Positions 19,209 to 27,872 of a DNA stretch of 64,000 nt are shown here, in pieces. The stretch is from Snuella sedimenti. Lineage in GTDB: Bacteria > Bacteroidota > Bacteroidia > Flavobacteriales > Flavobacteriaceae. The notes under the pieces are model-generated. The model saw only the letters and a program-made list of their open reading frames with translations. It did no database searches and was not told where the DNA came from. The DNA lies in contig NZ_JAELVQ010000008.1 of NCBI RefSeq assembly GCF_016428595.1, forward strand, positions 108,088-172,087, written 5' to 3'. How positions within the stretch are numbered: the stretch's first letter is position 1; every line of letters starts with the position of its first letter. Position numbers and translations under genes: made by a program.

Positions 19209-19369
19209 AGAGACTGTTTAAAATTTGTTTTTGAAATTAGTTATAGGTCATTTTTTTCTATTAAGGCATTAAAACCAGAGTTTAGCAGCGCTGAATGAAG
19301 ATTTTCATAACGAAAAGTGACGGAAAAAGGGACACAACAAAACCGAAAAATAAAATTTAAACAGTCTCT
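19209..19369. repeat. Long-hairpin intergenic repeat element, copy C
   Basis: Terminal inverted repeats AGAGACTGTTTAAA (19209-19222) and TTTAAACAGTCTCT (19356-19369) enclose imperfectly complementary arms that meet at a core TTAGCAGCGCTGAA near 19281, so the whole unit can fold as one long hairpin. Its architecture matches the elements at 29815 and 34673. It fills most of the 19136-19494 spacer. A smaller hairpin, TTTCGAGA with TCTCGGAA (19445-19468), follows. Confidence 0.65.
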
Positions 19370-19494
19370 AAGTATTGATTTCTTTCTTTTAAATAGTAAA
19401 TCCCTTTGTACATATCCATAAGACATTGATAGGAAAACATTCTAATTTCGAGATACGCTTCTCGGAATGGTTAAACTTCTATTATCGAGCAAAA

Positions 19495-20106
19495 CTACCT
19501 AATTGTGCAACCTATAGCCTTTGTTTCAGTATTCGTAATCTTCGCTCCTTTTAATAGCGCATTTACTGCATCTTCAACGTATCTTGTCTTAACGGCATTA
19601 GCATCTTTATAATTATCGTCAATAGCGCCAATATACTTTACAACAGGTACATTCTTTTCTTTTTGCAATACAAAAACATGCGGTGTTTTAGTAGCACCAA
19701 ACTTAGGATATACTGTTTGCCCTTCATCCATTAAATAAGGGAATGTAAATCCTTTTTTCTTTGCTCTCTCTTGCATCGCCTTAAAACTATCTCCCGGTTT
19801 TATCTGAGGATTATTAGGCATAATAGCAATTACTGGATACCCTTTCCCTACATAGATTTCATTGAGTTGATTGATTCTATCCTCGTACGCAACAGCATAC
19901 GGACACGTATTGCACGTAAAAATTACAATGTACCCCTTAGCGTCCTTATAATCTGCCAACGACACCTTTTCGCCATTAATATTCTTAAGCGAAAAATCGT
20001 CTACAACATCGCCTATTTTATAGCCTTCGTTAACAACATTGTAAGTAAATGAGCTCATACAAACAATTAGTATCATTACTAAAATTAATTTAATAGCTGT
20101 TTTCAT
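19495..20106 (-). CDS. Thioredoxin-fold redoxin family protein (exported)
   Basis: 203 residues with an N-terminal hydrophobic signal (ILVMILIVCMSSF) and an AhpC/TSA-like redoxin domain: GDVVDDFSLKNINGEKVSL, then a CNTCP redox motif (Cys65, Cys68), PYLMDEGQTVYPKFGATKTPHVFV with cis-Pro after Thr (split). It is probably a periplasmic thiol oxidoreductase. It precedes a TlpA-like gene on the same strand but is 76 bp away. The electron donor is unknown. Confidence 0.85.
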   Translation of the reverse strand: MKTAIKLILVMILIVCMSSFTYNVVNEGYKIGDVVDDFSLKNINGEKVSLADYKDAKGYIVIFTCNTCPYAVAYEDRINQLNEIYVGKGYPVIAIMPNNPQIKPGDSFKAMQERAKKKGFTFPYLMDEGQTVYPKFGATKTPHVFVLQKEKNVPVVKYIGAIDDNYKDANAVKTRYVEDAVNALLKGAKITNTETKAIGCTIR

Positions 20107-20182
20107 CTGTTTCTATTTTATTGATTAACTAATATTAAATTGATTACAAAATTAAGGGCATGCTCAAGCAACCAAACTCTCA

Positions 20183-20728
20183 TTATTTCAAAAACAAGGC
20201 AACCTCGTTTTCTAATTCTTCATAAGTAAAGGATTTTTCAAAAAACTTACGCTTATCATTTCTATAAATAACGGTTGCCGGAATGGCACCAGACCAAGCT
20301 TCATTCACTTGGGGTATCCATGAATTCATATCGGCATCATCCAATGCAACCACTTTCGACTTAATCTTACGATCTTTTATAAACGGTTTCAATTTTGAAT
20401 CATACAAATGCGGAAAATCCAAGCTCACTAAAATAACCTTAACATTTTTACCGGCATACTCCCTGTTAAGTTTTTCAAAATAGAGCAATTCCTTTACGCA
20501 AGGCCTACACCAAGTAGCCCAAAAATTAATGACATAAATGGCATCATCCTTTTTATTTAATAAAGGTTTAAGTCCATTAAAATCAAAAACATCCAACTTA
20601 ATACTATCTAAATTGGTTTTCGACTGTTCCAATACAGTTAGCTCGTTGGATGCAAATTGCACTTTACTATTTTTACCAATACAAGCCGTTAATACGGCTA
20701 CCAAACCAATTACAGCATACTTTCTCAT
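20183..20728 (-). CDS. TlpA-like thioredoxin lipoprotein
   Basis: The start is placed at 20728 (MRKYAVIGLVAVLTAC), which gives a clean lipoprotein signal with lipobox LTAC; the frame opens six codons earlier. The product is about 181 residues. The thioredoxin domain carries WATWCRPC, the catalytic CxxC of the TlpA/ResA group, followed by KVILVSLDF and a late cis-Pro (GAIPATVIY). The role is membrane-anchored periplasmic disulfide reduction, possibly for cytochrome maturation, a family-level inference. It is divergent from the MarR gene. Confidence 0.88.
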   Translation of the reverse strand: MRKYAVIGLVAVLTACIGKNSKVQFASNELTVLEQSKTNLDSIKLDVFDFNGLKPLLNKKDDAIYVINFWATWCRPCVKELLYFEKLNREYAGKNVKVILVSLDFPHLYDSKLKPFIKDRKIKSKVVALDDADMNSWIPQVNEAWSGAIPATVIYRNDKRKFFEKSFTYEELENEVALFLK

Positions 20729-20872
20729 TTTTAGCTCTTTAAACATACATTTTCCAAAAACAATTTTTTATTAAAATACAATTACTGCAATAAATTTACA
20801 TAATAATTGTCTGACTCATAAACCTTTAACAAATTATAACCCAATAATTAGCATATTACCAATTATTCTTTA

Positions 20873-20880
20873 TACATTTG
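20873..20880 (+). promoter_or_regulatory. TACATTTG -7 box of the MarR gene
   Basis: An exact TAnnTTTG match 15 nt before the ATG at 20896. It overlaps the TTG at 20878 that opens the reading frame, so the ATG is the better start. Confidence 0.6.
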
Positions 20881-20895
20881 TATATACAACAGTTA

Positions 20896-21354
20896 ATGAT
20901 CTTGGCAAAGATAGAAGACATATTAAAAGCTAAAAATCTTTCCTTATCAAAAACTGCCATTGTAAATTTATTATATACTTATGGACATATTAGCCAAAAG
21001 TTAAACAATGCTCTTAAACCTTATGATATCTCTTTACAACAGTTTAATGTACTAAGGATATTACGTGGACAAAACAAAAATCCAATGTCCTTAGAAATGG
21101 TTCAAGAACGTATGATTAACAAAATGAGCAATACAACTAGGTTGATTGACAAACTAGTTAAAAAAGAATACGTCGAAAAAAGTAAGAATAAAACAAATAG
21201 AAGAAAAGTAAATATTGTTATTACTCAAAAGGGATTAGAGTTACTTAGTCAAGTTGATATATTAATTGACAATAGAGAAAGTAGTATTTTACAAAGTTTG
21301 TCGCAAGACGAAACAAAAGAATTTATTAGACTATTAGGAAAGATACACGGTTAA
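20896..21354 (+). CDS. MarR-family transcriptional regulator
   Basis: 152 residues from the ATG at 20896. The winged-helix core is visible: SLQQFNVLRILRGQ, MSLEMVQERMINKMSNTTRL (recognition region), KLVKKEYVEKSKNKTNRRKV (wing, split by a few residues) and VNIVITQKGLELL. It is a dimeric DNA-binding repressor or activator in the cytoplasm. It is divergent from the TlpA-like gene, which makes that gene a possible target. The ligand is unknown. It is followed by its own terminator. Confidence 0.9.
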   Translation: MILAKIEDILKAKNLSLSKTAIVNLLYTYGHISQKLNNALKPYDISLQQFNVLRILRGQNKNPMSLEMVQERMINKMSNTTRLIDKLVKKEYVEKSKNKTNRRKVNIVITQKGLELLSQVDILIDNRESSILQSLSQDETKEFIRLLGKIHG

Positions 21355-21390
21355 TAGCAAACTAATTCTCTTTATTACCCTAATGGTCAC

Positions 21391-21422
21391 AAAGAGGCTG
21401 TCTAAAAAGGCAGTCTCTTTTA
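21391..21422 (+). terminator. Terminator of the MarR gene
   Basis: A 13-bp stem (21391-21403 with 21408-21420, two G-T pairs) around an AAAA loop, ending in TTTTATTTT. It separates the MarR transcript from the trp leader. Confidence 0.85.
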
Positions 21423-21446
21423 TTTTAAAAAAATCCTGCCAAAGTA

Positions 21447-21477
21447 TTGTATAATTATATTTTCATTTCTATATTTG
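21447..21477 (+). promoter_or_regulatory. trp operon promoter
   Basis: TTG at 21447-21449 and TATATTTG at 21470-21477 are separated by 20 nt. This is a full match to the Bacteroidota -33/-7 consensus. Transcription should start near 21482, just before the leader peptide. Confidence 0.75.
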
Positions 21478-21496
21478 GCACATCAATAGATTAAAA

Positions 21497-21553
21497 ATGA
21501 ACACAGTTTTAAATAATACTTGGTGGTGGTGCTTTCGAAACTTAACTTCGTGA
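21497..21553 (+). CDS. trpL: trp operon leader peptide with three tandem Trp codons
   Basis: An 18-codon frame, MNTVLNNTWWWCFRNLTS, begins just after the predicted transcription start. Codons 9-11 (21521-21529) are three consecutive TGG. Tryptophan is otherwise rare, and the run lies 36 nt before a self-complementary segment and about 60 nt before a terminator hairpin. This is the classic layout of ribosome-mediated attenuation: stalling at Trp codons when charged tRNA-Trp is scarce prevents terminator formation and lets trpE be transcribed. It is too short for ordinary gene calling. Confidence 0.85.
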   Translation: MNTVLNNTWWWCFRNLTS

Positions 21554-21589
21554 AGTAGAACCTCGTATATTTAAAATTTAAAAATATTC

Positions 21590-21620
21590 AAAAGGCTTGT
21601 CATTCACGACGAGCCTTTTT
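21590..21620 (+). terminator. trp attenuator terminator hairpin
   Basis: AAAAGGCTTGTC (21590-21601) pairs with GACGAGCCTTTT (21608-21619) through 12 bp (one G-T pair) around a 6-nt loop, ending in a T-run, 102 nt before trpE. A competing pairing exists: TCGTGAA at 21548-21554, over the leader stop codon, is complementary to TTCACGA at 21603-21609 in the loop and right arm. A ribosome at the stop codon would mask it; a ribosome stalled at the Trp codons would leave it free. Confidence 0.8.
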
Positions 21621-21722
21621 CATTTACAGTATTTAGAAAGATGAAACATTTAAATTCAAAATTAATTACCTATAAAATTCATATGCATGTTGTATGTAAC
21701 AACTAAAAACCAATAATGAAAC

Positions 21723-23126
21723 ATGAAAACATTCAGCTTACATACCCATTACAAAAAAATCCTTGCAGATACCATTACACCTGTAAGTATCTATCTAAAA
21801 ATAAGGGATAAATTTCCAAACAGCATCTTATTGGAAAGTAGCGACTACCATGCAAACGACAATAGTTTCTCTTATATTTGCTTTAATCCCATAGCCTCCA
21901 TTAAAGTTGAAAACGAAATCGTTACCCAAAGCTTTCCCGATGGCAGCACTACCAGTAAGCAAATAACAGGAACCACAAATATTACGGAAGAAATCCATCA
22001 GTTTACCAAACGTTTCGAGGTAAGCTCAGAAACAAATTTCAAATTTATAAATAATGGCATTTTTGGTTATATCGCTTACGATGCAGTAAGGTATTTTGAG
22101 GATATTGCTATCTCGAAAAAGAAGAATTCGGTCGAAATTCCAGATATTTACTATGCTGTTTATCAAAACATAATAGCAATTAATCACTTTAAAAATGAAG
22201 CTTACATATTTGCGCACTGTCACAATTCAGAAAGCAATATCGACGATATTAATCACTTAATAGACGCAAAGAATTTCGCTTCTTATAACTTTTCTTCAAG
22301 CGGTGATATTACTTCAAACCTAACCGACGAAGAATACAAAGAACATGTTGTTTTAGCCAAAAAGCACTGTGCCCGAGGCGATGTGTTCCAGTTGGTTTTA
22401 TCGAAAAACTTCTCCCAGCAGTTTAAAGGTGACGAATTTAACGTATATCGTGCCCTAAGAAGTATAAACCCATCACCCTATCTTTTTTACTTCGATTACG
22501 GTAACTTTAAAATTTTTGGAAGCTCACCAGAAGCACAGCTGATAGTTAGTAATGGCAAGGCCGAAATACACCCTATTGCTGGTACTTTTAAGCGTACAGG
22601 AAACGACACCAAAGACGCCGAACTAGCACAACAACTAACTTTAGATGATAAAGAAAATGCCGAACACGTCATGCTGGTAGATCTTGCTAGAAACGACCTA
22701 AGCCGCAACGGTAGCCAAGTAACCGTAGACACCTATCGTGAAGTTCAATTTTTCTCGCACGTTATCCACTTAGTAAGTAAGGTTACCGGACAAAAGCATA
22801 AAGAAGCTTCTACAATGCAAGTAGTAGCAGACACCTTTCCAGCAGGCACTTTAAGTGGCGCACCTAAGCATAAAGCTATGCAGCTTATAGAACAATACGA
22901 AAAAACAAGCCGTTCGTTTTATGGTGGCGCCATTGGATTTATGGATTTTGAAGGCAACTTTAACCACGCTATTATGATTCGAACTTTTTTAAGTAAAAAC
23001 CATAAACTACATTGGCAAGCTGGTGCCGGACTGGTATCCAAATCGAACCCAGACCACGAATTACAGGAAGTATACAATAAATTAGGAGCACTAACAAAAG
23101 CTATTGAATTAGCCGAAAATATTTAA
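21723..23126 (+). CDS. trpE: Anthranilate synthase component I
   Basis: 467 residues. With TrpG it converts chorismate and glutamine to anthranilate, the first step of tryptophan synthesis. The N-terminal regulatory motif LLESSDYHANDNSFS matches the tryptophan feedback site (LLES...S). The chorismate-binding domain shows KKHCARGDVFQLVLSKNFS, NPSPYLFYFDYGNF, EIHPIAGTFKRTG, VDLARNDLSR, GTLSGAPK and YGGAIGFMDF. The Trp site separates it from PabB. It heads the trp operon and is controlled by the upstream attenuator; trpG follows after 2 bp. Confidence 0.96.
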   Translation: MKTFSLHTHYKKILADTITPVSIYLKIRDKFPNSILLESSDYHANDNSFSYICFNPIASIKVENEIVTQSFPDGSTTSKQITGTTNITEEIHQFTKRFEVSSETNFKFINNGIFGYIAYDAVRYFEDIAISKKKNSVEIPDIYYAVYQNIIAINHFKNEAYIFAHCHNSESNIDDINHLIDAKNFASYNFSSSGDITSNLTDEEYKEHVVLAKKHCARGDVFQLVLSKNFSQQFKGDEFNVYRALRSINPSPYLFYFDYGNFKIFGSSPEAQLIVSNGKAEIHPIAGTFKRTGNDTKDAELAQQLTLDDKENAEHVMLVDLARNDLSRNGSQVTVDTYREVQFFSHVIHLVSKVTGQKHKEASTMQVVADTFPAGTLSGAPKHKAMQLIEQYEKTSRSFYGGAIGFMDFEGNFNHAIMIRTFLSKNHKLHWQAGAGLVSKSNPDHELQEVYNKLGALTKAIELAENI

Positions 23127-23128
23127 AA

Positions 23129-23695
23129 ATGACACGTGTATTAGTTATAGATAATTACGACAGTTTTACATACAATCTTGTACATTACTTGGAAGATTTA
23201 AACTGCGATGTAACCGTTGTTAGAAATGACAAGTTAACATTAGAAGATGTTGAACCTTTTCATAAAATCGTTTTGTCCCCCGGCCCTGGTATTCCAGATG
23301 AAGCAGGTTTATTAAAACCTATTATTGAAAGATACGCACCAACTAAAAGTATATTGGGCGTTTGCTTAGGACAGCAAGCAATCGGTGAAGTTTTTGGCGG
23401 TTCCTTAGTAAACCTAGATGAGGTATACCATGGGGTAGCTACCAAAGTTACTATTTGTGTTGATGACGAACCACTCTTTAAAGGACTAAACAAAACCATT
23501 GAAGTTGGGCGCTACCATTCGTGGGTTGTCAATACAAATTTACCAGATAGTTTAGAAGCTACTTCGTTTGACGAGAACGGACAGATCATGTCATTACGAC
23601 ACAAAGTTTACGATGTTAAAGGCGTACAATACCATCCCGAATCGGTGTTAACACCAAATGGCAAGGAAATACTCAAAAACTGGGTTGAAGATTAA
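23129..23695 (+). CDS. trpG: Anthranilate synthase component II (glutamine amidotransferase)
   Basis: 188 residues, a class I glutamine amidotransferase that supplies ammonia to TrpE. Visible are the oxyanion motif LSPGPGIPDEAG, the nucleophile in GVCLGQQAIGE, and the His-Glu pair in VQYHPESVLTP. It may also serve PabB, as in many bacteria with a single amphibolic subunit. It lies 2 bp after trpE. Confidence 0.95.
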   Translation: MTRVLVIDNYDSFTYNLVHYLEDLNCDVTVVRNDKLTLEDVEPFHKIVLSPGPGIPDEAGLLKPIIERYAPTKSILGVCLGQQAIGEVFGGSLVNLDEVYHGVATKVTICVDDEPLFKGLNKTIEVGRYHSWVVNTNLPDSLEATSFDENGQIMSLRHKVYDVKGVQYHPESVLTPNGKEILKNWVED

Positions 23696-23713
23696 GACTT
23701 TTGACATTATAAA

Positions 23714-24034
23714 ATGAACAACTTTAGCGAATTAAAAGTTTGGCAGAAATCAATGACTTTAGTTGAAAATTTTTATCAACTAACTTCTACATTTCCTAAA
23801 GAAGATAAATTTGGGCTAAAAAATCAAATCCAAAAATCTGTTGTATCAATTCCTTCAAATATAGCTGAAGGAGCTGGACGAAATTCAAACAAAGAGTTCA
23901 AAAACTTTTTAGGAATAGCTAATGGTTCAATAAACGAATTAATAACGCAATTAAAAATATCTGCTAGAATAGGTTATGTTTCAGAAAATGAATTAGAAGG
24001 CATTTTTGGACATTTAACGGAAATCAAAAAATGA
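23714..24034 (+). CDS. Four-helix-bundle S23-type protein, probably frameshifted
   Basis: 106 residues: FSELKVWQKSMTLVENFYQL, SIPSNIAEGAGRNSNKEFKNF and INELITQLKISARIGYV are hallmarks of the four-helix-bundle family known from 23S rRNA intervening sequences. The frame stops at a TGA after an A6 run. In the -1 frame the family-like C-terminus continues (MTYTLIKKFSNI) to a stop at 24067-24069, which would give about 119 residues, the usual length. Either one A was lost or slippage is used. The function is unknown. It is unusual in sitting inside the trp operon between trpG and trpD. Confidence 0.8.
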   Translation: MNNFSELKVWQKSMTLVENFYQLTSTFPKEDKFGLKNQIQKSVVSIPSNIAEGAGRNSNKEFKNFLGIANGSINELITQLKISARIGYVSENELEGIFGHLTEIKK

Positions 24035-24093
24035 CTTATACATTAATTAAGAAATTCTCTAACATCTAACCGCTATCATCTAGTATCTATATC

Positions 24094-25086
24094 ATGAAAC
24101 AACTACTTAACAGACTTATAAATCACGAAAACATTTCCAGCGAAGAAGCCAAACACGTATTGGTTAATATCTCCAATGGGATGTACAACCAAAGCCAGAT
24201 CGCTTCATTCTTAACTATTTTTATGATGCGCAGCATTACGCTCGATGAGTTAAGAGGCTTTAGGGATGCCTTACTTGAACTCTGTATTGCTATTGACCTG
24301 AAAGATTTTAATGCTATCGATCTATGTGGTACAGGAGGAGACGGTAAAGATACCTTCAACATTTCTACCTTGGCTTCTTTTGTTACAGCAGGAGCCGGTG
24401 TAAATGTTGCCAAACATGGTAATTATGGTGTATCCTCGGCTTGCGGATCGTCCAATGTAATGGAACATCTAGGTATTAAATTTTCAAATGACGAAGATTT
24501 TTTAAAACACTGTATCGATAAAGCTGGTATTTGTGTTTTACATGCACCTTTATTTCATCCAGCAATGAAAAACGTTGCCCCAATACGCCGTGAACTAGGA
24601 GTGAAAACCTTTTTTAATATGCTGGGGCCTATGGTAAACCCTTCATTCCCTAAAAACCAAATGGTAGGTGTTTTCAATTTAGAATTATTAAGACTATACG
24701 GCTACTTATACCAAAACACAGATAAAAACTACAGCATTGTACATGCTTTAGATGGCTATGATGAAATATCATTGACCGGTAAAACCAAAGTGATTTCCAA
24801 TAATTCTGAAACCATGTTTTCCCCTGAAGACATAGCCCTTTCCCAAATTAACCAAGAAGCAATTTTTGGGGGTAGTACCGTTGAAGAAGCCGCTAAGATT
24901 TTTATAAATGTTATACAAGGAAAAGGTACCGAAGCACAAAATAATGTGGTTTGTGCCAATGCAGGTTTAGCTATCGCAACGACAAAACAAATTGATCATA
25001 AACAAGGAATCGAACTTGCAAAAGAATCGTTACTATCTGGAAAAGCAAAAGCAAGTTTAGACACCTTAATAGAGTTAAGTAAGTAA
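24094..25086 (+). CDS. trpD: Anthranilate phosphoribosyltransferase
   Basis: 330 residues. It transfers phosphoribose from PRPP to anthranilate. Seen are the PRPP/Mg motif LCGTGGDGKDTFNIST, KHGNYGVSSACGSSNVMEHL, and the anthranilate-binding segment HPAMKNVAPIRRELGVKTFF. The N-terminal helical domain is complete. It lies 60 bp after the disrupted S23 gene and abuts trpC (the stop is directly followed by its ATG), so translational coupling is likely. Confidence 0.96.
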   Translation: MKQLLNRLINHENISSEEAKHVLVNISNGMYNQSQIASFLTIFMMRSITLDELRGFRDALLELCIAIDLKDFNAIDLCGTGGDGKDTFNISTLASFVTAGAGVNVAKHGNYGVSSACGSSNVMEHLGIKFSNDEDFLKHCIDKAGICVLHAPLFHPAMKNVAPIRRELGVKTFFNMLGPMVNPSFPKNQMVGVFNLELLRLYGYLYQNTDKNYSIVHALDGYDEISLTGKTKVISNNSETMFSPEDIALSQINQEAIFGGSTVEEAAKIFINVIQGKGTEAQNNVVCANAGLAIATTKQIDHKQGIELAKESLLSGKAKASLDTLIELSK

Positions 25087-25872
25087 ATGAACATATTAGA
25101 TAAAATAACTGCCGATAAACGTAACGAGGTTAACCTTCGAAAAAGTTTAATACCACACAAACAATTAGAACAATCCGTTTTATTTGAAAGAACGACTATT
25201 TCACTTGCTAACAATTTACGTAACAGCAAATCAGGCATCATTGCCGAACACAAACGACGTTCGCCCTCTAAAGCGATCATTAACCAAAGCTTAAATGTTC
25301 AAGACGTTGCCAAAGGGTACGAAAACGCAGGCGTTTGTGGCATGTCCGTTTTAACAGATGGCAAATACTTTGGTGGTGCACTAGACGATCTATTAATAGC
25401 ACGTGCTAGCTGCAATCTCCCTTTGCTTCGCAAAGAATTCATTATTGATGAATACCAACTACTAGAAGCGAAAGCTTATGGTGCCGATGTTATTTTATTA
25501 ATTGCCGCAATACTAACACGAGATGAAATTAAGAAACTTTCTCAATTCGCAAAACGGTTAAATTTAGATGTGTTATTAGAAGTCCACAACGAAGAAGAGT
25601 TACAAAAATCGATTATGCCCAGCTTAGACATGCTTGGTGTTAATAATAGAAACCTTAAGACTTTTGATGTTAGTTTGGAAACCAGTAAAACATTAAGCGC
25701 TTTAATCCCCGATGACTTTGTTAAAGTATCCGAAAGTGGCATTAGTAATATTGAAGCCATTAAAACCTTACAACCATACGGATATCAAGGATTTTTGATT
25801 GGAGAGAATTTTATGAAAACTGACAATCCAGGTGAAAGTGCCTCCCAGTTCATTAAAAAATTAGAGCAATGA
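25087..25872 (+). CDS. trpC: Indole-3-glycerol-phosphate synthase
   Basis: 261 residues, a TIM barrel that closes the indole ring. Characteristic motifs are IIAEHKRRSPSKAII (catalytic Lys in the E-x-K-x-x-SPS block), GMSVLTDGKYFGG, PLLRKEFIIDEYQL, ADVILLIAA, LLEVHNEEEL, GVNNRNLKTFDV and KVSESGISN. It is monofunctional and not fused to TrpF. Its stop overlaps the trpF start by 4 nt. Confidence 0.96.
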   Translation: MNILDKITADKRNEVNLRKSLIPHKQLEQSVLFERTTISLANNLRNSKSGIIAEHKRRSPSKAIINQSLNVQDVAKGYENAGVCGMSVLTDGKYFGGALDDLLIARASCNLPLLRKEFIIDEYQLLEAKAYGADVILLIAAILTRDEIKKLSQFAKRLNLDVLLEVHNEEELQKSIMPSLDMLGVNNRNLKTFDVSLETSKTLSALIPDDFVKVSESGISNIEAIKTLQPYGYQGFLIGENFMKTDNPGESASQFIKKLEQ

Positions 25873-26510
25873 AACTGAAAGTTTGCGGAATGAAATACCA
25901 AGATAATATCGATCAAGTTGCTGCACTGCGACCTGACTATCTTGGGTTTATTTTTTATGAGAAGTCTACACGGTATTTTAATGCTGATTCACCCCAAGTA
26001 CCAAATACCATTAAGAAAACAGGTGTTTTTGTTGACGCTGATTTAGATGTGGTCACCAACAACGTAAAAACACACCAATTGCAAGCTATACAGCTTCACG
26101 GTAAAGAATCGCCTGAGTATTGCGAACAGTTATACCGTTCCAAATTTGATTCAACATCACATCCAATAGAAATTATAAAAGTGTTTTCAATAAAAGATGA
26201 CTTCAATTTTGAAGTTTTAAAACCTTACGAAGCCGTATGCGACTACTTTTTATTCGACACCAAAGGCAAACTACCTGGCGGTAATGGCTACACCTTCGAT
26301 TGGAACGTGTTAAACAACTATCCCTCAACAAAGCCATTCTTCTTAAGTGGAGGCATTGGATTAGAGGAAATAGAGAAACTGCAAAGCTTCATGACAAGCA
26401 AAGCTTCAAAATATTGCTATGCTATCGATGTAAACAGTAAATTTGAAATAGAACCCGGATTAAAAAATATAGAACTATTAAAACAATTTAAAAAATCATG
26501 TCATTTCTAG
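25869..26510 (+). CDS. trpF: Phosphoribosylanthranilate isomerase
   Basis: 213 residues. It performs the Amadori rearrangement of phosphoribosylanthranilate. KVCGMKYQDNI carries the catalytic Cys, FDTKGKLPGGNGYTFDW the catalytic Asp, and PFFLSGGIGLEEI and YAIDVNSKFEIEPG the phosphate-binding loops. The last residues (KKSCHF) read into a repeat-like spacer, so the C-terminus has probably been replaced by repeat sequence. It overlaps trpC by 4 nt. Confidence 0.95.
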   Translation: MKLKVCGMKYQDNIDQVAALRPDYLGFIFYEKSTRYFNADSPQVPNTIKKTGVFVDADLDVVTNNVKTHQLQAIQLHGKESPEYCEQLYRSKFDSTSHPIEIIKVFSIKDDFNFEVLKPYEAVCDYFLFDTKGKLPGGNGYTFDWNVLNNYPSTKPFFLSGGIGLEEIEKLQSFMTSKASKYCYAIDVNSKFEIEPGLKNIELLKQFKKSCHF

Positions 26511-26606
26511 TGATCTTGTGAAATAAAATTGTGCCGAGAAGTCCAAAAGAAGTCTCAATTCTAAATACTTCCATAATTTCACGCGACATGACAAAATCAG
26601 TATAAC
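26507..26606. repeat. REP-like imperfect inverted repeat between trpF and trpB
   Basis: The spacer starts with TCATGTCATTTC and ends with the partly complementary TTTCACGCGACATGAC (26577-26592). It has no T-run, so it is not an obvious terminator. It resembles REP-type hairpins common in flavobacterial genomes. Confidence 0.4.
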
Positions 26607-27788
26607 ATGAATTACAACGTAAACGAAAAAGGCTACTATGGTGAATTTGGAGGTGCATTCATTCCTGAAATGCTCTATCCGAACGTAGAAGAATTACGCC
26701 AGAACTATCTAAAAGTAATGGAAGAGCCCGAGTTTAAAAAAGAGTTCAACCAGCTTTTAAAAGATTACGTGGGACGTCCTTCTCCCCTCTATTTTGCTAA
26801 GCGCCTTTCAGACAAATACAATACCAAAATTTATTTAAAGCGCGAAGACCTTAACCATACCGGAGCACACAAAATAAACAATACCATTGGTCAAATACTA
26901 ATGGCAAAACGTTTAGGGAAAACTCGAATCATTGCCGAAACCGGAGCCGGACAACACGGTGTAGCAACGGCTACCGTTTGTGCTTTAATGGGGTTGGAAT
27001 GTATTGTGTATATGGGCGAAATAGATATTGCGCGCCAAGCACCAAACGTAGCCAGAATGAAAATGCTAGGAGCTACCGTAGTACCTGCTAAGTCTGGAAG
27101 CCGTACCCTAAAAGATGCCACTAACGAAGCCATTCGCGATTGGATAAACAACCCCGTTAACACCCATTATATTATTGGTTCGGCCATAGGTCCACATCCG
27201 TACCCAGATATGGTAACCCGCTTTCAATCGGTTATTTCAGAAGAAATTAAATTGCAACTAATTGAACACGAAGATCGAGAAAACCCAGATTACGTAGTAG
27301 CATGTATTGGCGGTGGTAGTAACGCAGCAGGAACCTACTATCATTTCCTACATGAAGAAAATGTAAATATTATTGCTGTTGAAGCCGCTGGTTTGGGCGT
27401 AGATTCTGGCGAAAGTGCAGCCACCTCAGTTTTAGGCAAAGAAGGTATTATCCACGGTTGTAAAACCATGTTAATGCAAACCGAAGATGGTCAGATTACA
27501 GAGCCTTACTCTATTTCGGCTGGACTTGATTATCCTGGAGTTGGTCCTATGCATGCCCATTTATGTAAAACAGGTCGCGCCGAATTTATGGCTATTACCG
27601 ATAACGATGCCATGAATGCAGGCTTAGAACTTTGTAAACTGGAAGGTATCATTCCAGCTATAGAAAGTTCGCATGCCTTAGCAATTTTTGAACATAAAAC
27701 GTTTAAACCAGACGACGTAATCGTTTTGAGTTTATCTGGACGCGGTGATAAAGATTTACAGAATTATATCGATTATTTTAAAATATAA
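26607..27788 (+). CDS. trpB: Tryptophan synthase beta chain
   Basis: 393 residues, the PLP enzyme that joins indole and serine in the alpha2-beta2 complex with TrpA. The N-terminus [15 protein letters not shown], the PLP lysine in [24 protein letters not shown], the phosphate loop GGGSNAAG and the terminal LSGRGDKD are all intact. It is of the TrpB1 type, fitting the linked trpA. Confidence 0.97.
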   Translation: MNYNVNEKGYYGEFGGAFIPEMLYPNVEELRQNYLKVMEEPEFKKEFNQLLKDYVGRPSPLYFAKRLSDKYNTKIYLKREDLNHTGAHKINNTIGQILMAKRLGKTRIIAETGAGQHGVATATVCALMGLECIVYMGEIDIARQAPNVARMKMLGATVVPAKSGSRTLKDATNEAIRDWINNPVNTHYIIGSAIGPHPYPDMVTRFQSVISEEIKLQLIEHEDRENPDYVVACIGGGSNAAGTYYHFLHEENVNIIAVEAAGLGVDSGESAATSVLGKEGIIHGCKTMLMQTEDGQITEPYSISAGLDYPGVGPMHAHLCKTGRAEFMAITDNDAMNAGLELCKLEGIIPAIESSHALAIFEHKTFKPDDVIVLSLSGRGDKDLQNYIDYFKI

Positions 27789-27853
27789 CGTCATTCCGAA
27801 CGTAGTGAAGGAATCTCTTTAAACAGATTGCCACGCATTCCTCGCAATGACTA
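27787..27853. repeat. REP-like repeat between trpB and trpA
   Basis: It starts with GTCATTCCGAACGTAGTGAA and ends with CATTCCTCGCAATGAC, the two halves of a repeat type (GTCATTGCGAGGAATG...) widely scattered in flavobacterial genomes. It produces a false upstream extension of trpA. Confidence 0.65.
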
Positions 27854-27872
27854 TAAAAACAATTCATTAACA

